Part shown: piece by piece, positions 57,718 to 64,000 of the stretch | How the letters are laid out: each line of letters opens with the position of its first letter | How positions within the stretch are numbered: position 1 is the first letter of the stretch | Position numbers and translations under genes: made by a program | Notes under the pieces: generated by a model | The model's input: only the letters and a program-made list of their open reading frames with translations | Databases searched by the model: none | Told to the model about the DNA's origin: nothing | Assembly: GCA_017311185.1 (NCBI GenBank) | Contig: JAESUZ010001712.1 | Span: 2,976,001-3,040,000, forward strand | DNA: 64,000 nt | Source: Proteles cristata cristata | Lineage: Eukaryota; Chordata; Mammalia; Carnivora; Hyaenidae | Direction: 5' to 3'

Positions 57718-58444
57718 ATTCTTGAATGTATTCAGATTACTGAAACACGCAAATACACACAGGCACATACACACAAAGTCACACGGTTGGCTGCCATCCA
57801 GTTGAGAAGAGGCCCCGGCAGAAGCTGCCAGACTTCTGCTTTCGTTCCCAGACCCACACTCTGTCCCATGCATCATTTCCAACTGCAGAGACCCTCCGGG
57901 TTCTTTGAGTCTGAGTTCATTTTAATAACCTGCCTTGTTCTCTAATTCCTACTACTTTGGTGTTTCACCTGTCTTGACATTTCTTCTAGAAACAGAGTTC
58001 TACCTGCAACTCATCAAACTGCCTTGAGCCTGTGATTCACAGATAGCTTTTCGTGAAGCCAACACCCATTCCTACATCCCCCTCTGCTGTGCTTTGCACA
58101 CTGACCACACTCTCCTGTTGGTGGCCATTAGCTGCCAGGCTGGATTGCTTTTCTCCTTGGCCCAGCCACTGGGCTTGCCTCTGCTCCCAGCTCTGCCCCA
58201 TGTTCTCAGTTCCTCTCTTGGTCTCCCCATTACACTTAGTGGAATCCCCATGTGACCAAGCAGGAGCACTTACTAAAGGTAAACTGTCACCAGCTTTAAG
58301 ATATTAATACAGTTCATCCCCCAAAATGCCTAGTTAGTGGTGTTCAAAATGCCTTTTAGAATGCATATGTAATTTACAGTCCTTACTCTCCAACAGATCG
58401 ATAAGAGAATATCTATATTTTATATGATTAAATGCATGTTCCAT
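57718..58444. other. No recognised feature
   Basis: Unassigned; short overlapping frames at 58053-58307 on both strands without domains. Confidence 0.5.
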
Positions 58445-59255
58445 CCTTCAGTAAATATTTTATCTGTCCAGCACAATATTAGGAGGTGTGGAATACAAGA
58501 CAGACCAAGTTCCTGTTCCGTGAGACTAACATTCTAGTTCCATGAGACACACATTAAACAAAGAAAATACTCTTGAAGAATGTTGAGTACTAGGAAGCAA
58601 ATACAACAGGGTTAAGCAAAGGACTCTAAATCGGAAAGTTAGGAAGGTAATTAATGAGGAGATGGCATTTGGACTAGGCGTGAATGTTGGAGACGTCTGG
58701 GGGCAAAGTGTGCCAGACAGAAGGATGAGCCAGGAAAAGGGCCTGTGGTGGAAACAGGCTCCATATCACTGGGGTCTCCATAGGAAGACTGAGAAAGTGG
58801 TTGTGGTGGGGAGAGTGGTCTATGGTGAAATAAGAGAGGGCGGCAGAGTAAGATCAGGTGGAACTTTGATAACTATGGAAGGCGTGCACGTGGGATTCTT
58901 CGAGTTGTGGAAGCCACTGCCAGGCTTTAGGTCAAGGCTGGAACTGATCTGATTTGCATTTGTAAAACGTCACTTCGATTGTCAGGAAGAGAACATATTA
59001 TAAAGGGCAGGAGTGCAAGCAGGGAGATATTTTTAGAAGGAAAAATGTATCCATCCAGATACATTTGGCTTGGGCTAATGGGTTGCAATTCAGATGGAAT
59101 TAAAAATATATTTTGGACAAAGCTGATAGAAGGAATCAGAGGTGTAGAAAAGTGAAGAAGCAAGAACAACCTGCAGATTGGGAATAAGATAAATGGTTAA
59201 TGGTAGCATCTTTAACTGAGATATTGAAAACTGAGAGAACAGATTTGGCAGAAAA
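58445..59255 (-). repeat. L2 LINE, minus strand, about 800 bp
   Basis: Reverse-complement L2 over a long span: 'cagcacaatattaggaggtgtggaatacaag', 'gactaacattctagttcc', 'gagatggcatttggactaggcg', 'tggaactgatctgatttgcatttg', 'aagaacaacctgcagattggg' (in pieces). The 96-codon frame at 58662-58952 is incidental. Confidence 0.75.
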
Positions 59256-60069
59256 AAAAGCCTGTAGACATTTAAGATGCACTAAGTAATCTCTTACACA
59301 TTCAGTGTACTGGGCAATTTACACAGTAAAGAAAAAAAAGCATAGCAACCTCATACTTTATAAGATCTAAATAATATTTAGTATGGTAAACGGTGTGCTC
59401 TGGCCAATTAAGGTTCTCACACTTTTGCTCATATAAATAATGTGATAGACTTCTATGAACATAACTCTTTATGTCATCCATACTATTCGATTCTTACTAC
59501 TTTCAAGAAATGGGGGAAAAACCCAAACACAACCTTTGACAGACAGGTGGTATTCAATGTGCACATCTAACCTGGTGCCAGGGTAATTGTAGAGTCTGTG
59601 AGTGGTAAAGGGAAACAGCAGCAGCTGGGGAGGCATGTGTGGGGGAAGCCAAATGTCAGTCCGCTCACATTTCCTCCTGGCTGCTGACGACCAGCCGGGC
59701 CTGGGAGGGAATTTCTGCTGATGTCCTGCTTTTCTATGTCCACCTCTCACCTCCAGCATGACCCTGGGAACACCGTACCCTGATACAGGACTGCTTCTGG
59801 CTCCACCTGGGAAGAGTCCAGGCTCCATCTATAAGGTATTGATTAAAATACGGGCTTGATAGTGTTCACGTCAAAGAGGTTTTGAATGTAAATGCCCATG
59901 GAAAGTGAATTATTGCATTTTTTCCCCTGAATTATTGCAGAAATTTTGAAAGCTATAGTAAAGAAAGTAAGCATCATTTGTAATATCCTTAGGCTCAAAG
60001 CGAGACACCCTTGAACTTTTGATGTGTTTTCTTTAAATATATCTACGTATGTGTGTGTATACATATGTA
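59256..60069. other. No confident feature
   Basis: A 119-codon minus-strand frame (59469-59828) lies in GC-richer sequence but has no recognisable domain or clear splice sites. Confidence 0.4.
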
Positions 60070-60400
60070 ATTTTTTCTCTTAAAAAATTGGAGGTTTCTG
60101 CTTTTTTCACTTAAAAATATATCACATGCATTTTTCCATATCACTACTTCTCTAAAGCCTGATTGTTAATGACTACAATCATATGGATGTTTATAATTAT
60201 TAACCATCCCCTATGACAGATATTAAGATTCTTCTCACATTTTTGCTCACATAAGTAATGCTGTGGTAAACATCCTTAAATGAAAATCTCCATTTACGTA
60301 TCTGATTTCTTTAAAAAATTTTTAGTTTTAGTGATTCCTAAAAAATAACTAGGTCAAAGATAAGAATTTTAAGGCAAATTTCCTATCACTAAAGTTAGGC
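60070..60400. repeat. Old LINE-like remnant
   Basis: 'ttcacttaaaaatatatcacatgcatttttccatatcacta', then 'catatggatgtttataattattaaccatcccctat' (in outline) resemble the old LINE region also seen at 34570-35070. Confidence 0.5.
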
Positions 60401-60589
60401 CAGTAATGATGACAAAATCTATTTGAAAATGGCTGTGTCCTCACAGCCATTATAGGAGTTGATATAAGATTTTCTCAATTTGGAGAAAAATGACATCTAA
60501 TTTAAAGTTTTTGTGGTTCTGTACTTTTCTAATTCTTTCTGTAGTGGGTCTGCAAGTTTGCAACTGATGCTTGTTTTGGAATTATTTTT

Positions 60590-60915
60590 TATTGAAGGAT
60601 AGTTGACATACAATATTGTATTAGTTTTAGATGTACAACATAGTAATCCAGTGTTTATATACATTACAAAATGGTTACCACAATAAGTCTAGTTACTATC
60701 CGTCACTATCCACAGTTGTTACAGTATTATTGGCTATGTTCCCTGTGCTGTGCTTTACATGCCATGTCTTATTTATTTTATTACTGGAAGATTAAACCTC
60801 TTAATCCCTTTTAGCTCTTTCTTCCATCCACTACTCCTCGCCTCTGGCAACCACCAGATTGTTCTCTGTAGCCATGAGTCTCTTTTAAGTTGTATATGGG
60901 TTGTTTGTTTTCTTT
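60590..60915 (-). repeat. Old L1 3' end, minus strand
   Basis: 'ttattgaaggatagttgacatacaatattgtattag', 'gttccctgtgctgtgctttacatg', 'ctggcaaccaccagattgttctctg' (in outline) are the reverse complement of old mammalian L1 3' regions. Confidence 0.75.
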
Positions 60916-61126
60916 AAGTTACTATCCAAATAAGCAAATCCATGGAGTCTGAACACTTTTAGATGCCCTTGGCCACTATCATGAATTGATGTGTTGATAA
61001 TTTGCCCATTATTGGGAAAGTTTATTCTTGATTTGTGAAGGCCCTTTATGTAGTAATAAAGGTGAACCTTAAAAATGATCTGATGGTAAATATTTCCCTA
61101 GTCTGTCCCTTACCTTTTAATTTTCC

Positions 61127-61350
61127 TTTTTTAAAAAATATTTTTTATGTTTGTTTATTTTTAAGAGAGAGAGCAACAAGACAGGGAGGTACAGGAAGAG
61201 AGAGAGGGAGACACAGAATCTGAAGCAGGCTCTAGGCTCCAAGATGTCAGCACCGAGCCCAATGCGGGGCTTGAACTCACAAAGCATGAGATCATGACCT
61301 GAGCTGAAGTCAGATGCTTTAATGGACTGAGCCACCCCCCAGGTGGCCCC
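61127..61350 (-). repeat. Felid SINE, minus strand (first of tandem pair)
   Basis: Tail, GA tract and reversed head ending 'gactgagccaccccccaggtggcccc', with a small insertion in the head. It abuts another minus-strand SINE. Confidence 0.93.
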
Positions 61351-61529
61351 ACATGTTTATTTATTTTATTTTTGAGAGAGAGAGAGAGAAAGCACGAGCA
61401 GGGGAGAGGCAGAAAGAGAGAGAAGGAGAGAGAATCCCATGCAGGGCTCGAACTTACCAACCATGAGATCATCACCTGATCCAAAATCCAGAGTTGGACG
61501 TTTAACCACCTGAGCCCCCTAGGCACCCC
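61351..61529 (-). repeat. Felid SINE, minus strand (second of tandem pair)
   Basis: Starts with its AT tail immediately after the previous SINE head and ends in 'cacctgagccccctaggcacccc'. Two same-strand SINEs head to tail with no host DNA between them. Confidence 0.93.
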
Positions 61530-61599
61530 TCACTTTTCTTTAATGAATCATACTTTTTGAGAGAATATTGCATCAAAGTTAATAGATATTTGGACTTCA

Positions 61600-61760
61600 G
61601 ATCTGAGATCAAAGCCTGGCTCTACCTCTTTACTAGCTGTGTCCTTTCAAATTATTTAACTTTTCTAAGGCCTAATATCCCTATATTTTAAGTTATTGTA
61701 ACAATACTAATGCGGTAACTTTAAGGTACAGAGTGCATACAATAATAATAATGATAATCT
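61600..61760 (+). repeat. MIR SINE, plus strand
   Basis: 'atcaaagcctggctctacctctttactagctgtgtcc' to 'gttattgtaacaatactaatgcgg' (in outline). A second MIR-like piece may follow to about 61860. Confidence 0.75.
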
Positions 61761-62024
61761 TAACACTTGTGTCAGATATTATGTACCCTTCTACATGGAT
61801 CATCTGGCTTAATCCCCACAACAGCCATTTAGGAAGTCTTCTGATATTAGGGCATATTACTTAGAACAGGAAATGCAAAAGCAGCCTCTGAGGAGTCCTG
61901 CAGTAAGAAACCTGGTACACGTTGTTTATCCAACCATCTGTCAAATTTCCTCAATCACAGAAACTCTTTTCCAGGTTGTACTGGTAGCATTACATAGTCA
62001 TGGAGCTTCAAGGATAAACTTCTA

Positions 62025-62780
62025 AGTTACATTTTATTTTGAAATCACGGCAGATTCCCATGCAGTTGTAAGAAATAATACAGAAAGACCCCACATGCCC
62101 CTTTTCCAGTTTCCCCCAATGGCAACATCTTGCAAAACTGCAGAGCAAGGTCACAACCCAGACAAGGACACTGAGGCAGCCAAGACCCAGAACATTTCCC
62201 TCATAGCAAGGATCCGTCCTTGACCTTCCACAGCTTTACCTCTTCTCTTCACCCACCCCCTTATTAAACCAAACTTTTTTACAGAGTGACTGTACCATTT
62301 TCATTCCACTAGCAATTATGAGTGATCGAGTCTCTCTGCAGCCTCACCAGCATTTGATGTCATCACTCTTTTTTTTTCTTAGACATCCTGATAGGTGTGC
62401 ACAGGCATTTCATTGTGGTTTTAATGAATATGTCCTAATGGCTAAAGATGTAGAACATCTTTTCAGGTGCCTTTTTGCCATCTGAATATCTTCTTCAGTG
62501 AATGTCTCTCCCTGTCTTTTGACCACATCCTAACTGGATTTTTTTCAACATAAATCTCAAGTTCTTTGTACTCCATAGTAGTAGTTGGTCGGATGTGTGG
62601 TTTACAAATATGTTCCCTCCCCTGCAGCTTGTCTTTTCGTACTCTCCAGGGACATTCATAGAATAGACATTTTTAATTTTGACAAAGTCCAATTTACCAA
62701 CAATACTTTTCCTAGATATGGGATTCCAGATGATCTTTTAGCATTTAAGAGACAGATTGCTACTTTTGGACTCCGTTATT
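62025..62780 (-). repeat. Old L1, minus strand
   Basis: 'gcagattcccatgcagttgtaagaaataatac', 'caatggcaacatcttgcaaaactgc', 'atttcattgtggttttaatga', 'catttttaattttgacaaagtccaatttacc' (in outline) follow old L1 order, reverse complement. Coding capacity is lost. The short frames at 62495-62785 are relics. Confidence 0.75.
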
Positions 62781-62782
62781 TC

Positions 62783-63022
62783 TGATAAGAAATCTACAGT
62801 TATTTTAATTGCTTTTACCCTATAGGTAAGGTGTCATTTTTCTCTAACCAATTTCAAGATTCTTTTTCTCTTATCTGTAGTTGGTAGTGGTGTAATTAGG
62901 GTGTGTCTTGGTGTGGATTTCCTTTATGGGGCTTGCTGATCTTTTCAAATCAAAAGATCTATGTCTTTTGACAAATTTGGAAGCTTTCAGCCATACTTAC
63001 TTGAGTACTTTTTCAGCACCAC
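62783..63022 (-). repeat. Old L1 5'-region sequence, left part
   Basis: 'gttggtagtggtgtaattagggtgtgtcttggtgtggatttcc' and 'gaagctttcagccatacttac' (in outline) resemble the 5' region of old L1s in reverse. It is cut at 63022 by the solo LTR and resumes at 63822. Confidence 0.65.
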
Positions 63023-63816
63023 TGTGATATTGTGATTTATAATAAACCTATATTCAGTTTTCATTCCCTTTCCCTGGCACTGAGCTGCTAAAACTCTTGG
63101 AATTTCCTAAGTGATGATAGCAATAAATGTGTCTTTGTTATGTTAAAGAAGTGACTTTCGGAAAGTCCCTAGGTCATCTAAGGATGAGGGCTAGTTCCCA
63201 CTGGAGCCAACCATGTAATTAGAGGGCTGGAACTTTCAGCTTCTCCAACCTCCCACCTCCTAAGGAAAGAGGGGCTGGAGACTAAGTTCAACTGCCAATG
63301 ATTTAATCCGTCTTGTCTATGTAATGAAATCTCCATAAAAACACAAAAAGCCTCTGGGTTCACAGAGCTTCCTGGCTGAACACATGAAGACGGGGGGAAA
63401 GTGGCCATTCAGGAGGCACGGAAGCTCTATGCCCTTTCCCACTTACCTTGCCCATTGCATCTCTCCCATCTGGCTGTTCCTGAGTTATAGCCTATTATAA
63501 TAAACTGGTGATCCACTAAGTAAAATGCTTCGCTGAGTTCTGTGAGATGTTCTAGCAAATTAATCCAATCCAAGGAAGAGGTCATGGGAGTCTATAATCT
63601 CTAGCCATAGGACTAGCAAAAGCACACTGACCACCTAGACTTCTAATTGCATCTGAAGTGGAGTTGGGGGACAGTCCTGTGAGACTGAGCCCTCAACCTG
63701 ACATACCTGATGCTATTCCCCGAGATGGTTGAATTGTTGGACACCTAGCTGGTGTAGGAGAGTTTTTTGGTGGTATGGAGAAAATGCCCATATTTTGGAA
63801 TTAGTGTCAGAATTCT
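63023..63816 (+). mobile_element. Solo LTR of an old endogenous retrovirus, 794 bp
   Basis: The segment lies between two halves of one old L1 and is flanked by a perfect 5-bp duplication ACCAC (63018-63022 and 63817-63821). It starts with TG. It has a TATA-like CATAAAAACA near 63335, and AATAAA near 63500 fits a polyadenylation signal, so the orientation is plus. It ends in TCT rather than CA. No internal retroviral genes are present. I recognise it as a widespread old LTR type but cannot give its family name. Confidence 0.75.
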
Positions 63817-63821
63817 ACCAC

Positions 63822-64000
63822 CCTCTTTCTTTTCTTTTTCAGAGACTCTGATGATACAAATGTTTTATCTTTTGTTAGAGTCTTCCAGGTCCCTGCGATT
63901 CTGTTCACTGTTTTTCAGTTTGTTTTCTCTTCACTGTTGAGATTGAATAATTTCTACTGTTCTAATTTTCAGTTTACAGGTTCTTTTCTTTGTTCCCTGA
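63822..64000 (-). repeat. Old L1 5'-region sequence, right part
   Basis: 'gagactctgatgatacaaatgttttatcttttgttagagtcttccaggtccctg' (in outline) continues the old L1 interrupted at 63022. It runs off the window edge. Confidence 0.65.

Noticed and set aside
1..64000. A novel defence, mobile or metabolic gene system
   Set aside because: No cluster of intact genes exists in the window. Everything that could be identified is repeats, simple sequence or weak exon candidates.

Overview
The window looks like ordinary intergenic or intronic nuclear DNA from a cat-family (felid) mammal. The main evidence is about twenty copies of the carnivore tRNA-Lys-type SINE in its felid form: a head like GGGGCGCCTGGGTGGCTYAG, then a CT-rich tract and an A-rich tail. 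There are also 5'-truncated carnivore L1 elements ending in the typical GACAATAAA 3' end, and ancient mammal-wide repeats (MIR, L2, MaLR/MLT1-type LTRs, MER5- and MER2-type DNA transposons). No bacterial-type genes, operons, CRISPR arrays, structural RNA genes or CpG islands are visible.

Layout. 1-3.1 kb: two minus-strand L1 3' ends, the first with clear target-site duplications. 3.7-6 kb: three SINEs. 5.2-8.4 kb: L2-like sequence. 9-16 kb: scattered MIR, MLT1-like, MER5-like and L2 remnants in largely unannotated DNA. 18.4-22.9 kb: the densest young-repeat block, with five SINEs and a 1.85 kb truncated L1 holding a broken ORF2 remnant. 23-30 kb: L2, MIR, a SINE and a MER2-like Tigger element. 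30.9-32.7 kb: a pyrimidine-rich tract with a 28-bp tandem repeat, then AT-rich DNA. 33-37 kb: the only stretches that might be coding exons, all weak. 37.5-44.7 kb: L1, GT microsatellites, LTR-like repeats, a hAT-type element and a young SINE. 46-50.9 kb: SINEs (one followed by a local rearrangement) and LTR-like repeats. 53.4-57.7 kb: MLT1-type LTRs, one split by a SINE. 58.4-64 kb: L2, old L1 and SINE remnants, ending with an old L1 split by a 794-bp solo LTR.

No complete protein-coding gene could be supported. Three plus-strand segments deserve checking: 32998-33175 (basic stretch plus hydrophobic tail, then a stop), 35940-36092 (open, with good splice-site matches on both sides) and 36607-36830 (cysteine spacing like an ADAMTS-type thrombospondin repeat). 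They are hypotheses. Repeat family names come from recognition by eye; boundaries of old repeats are good to tens of bases only. Target-site duplications were read directly from the sequence. I did not find a new biological system here.
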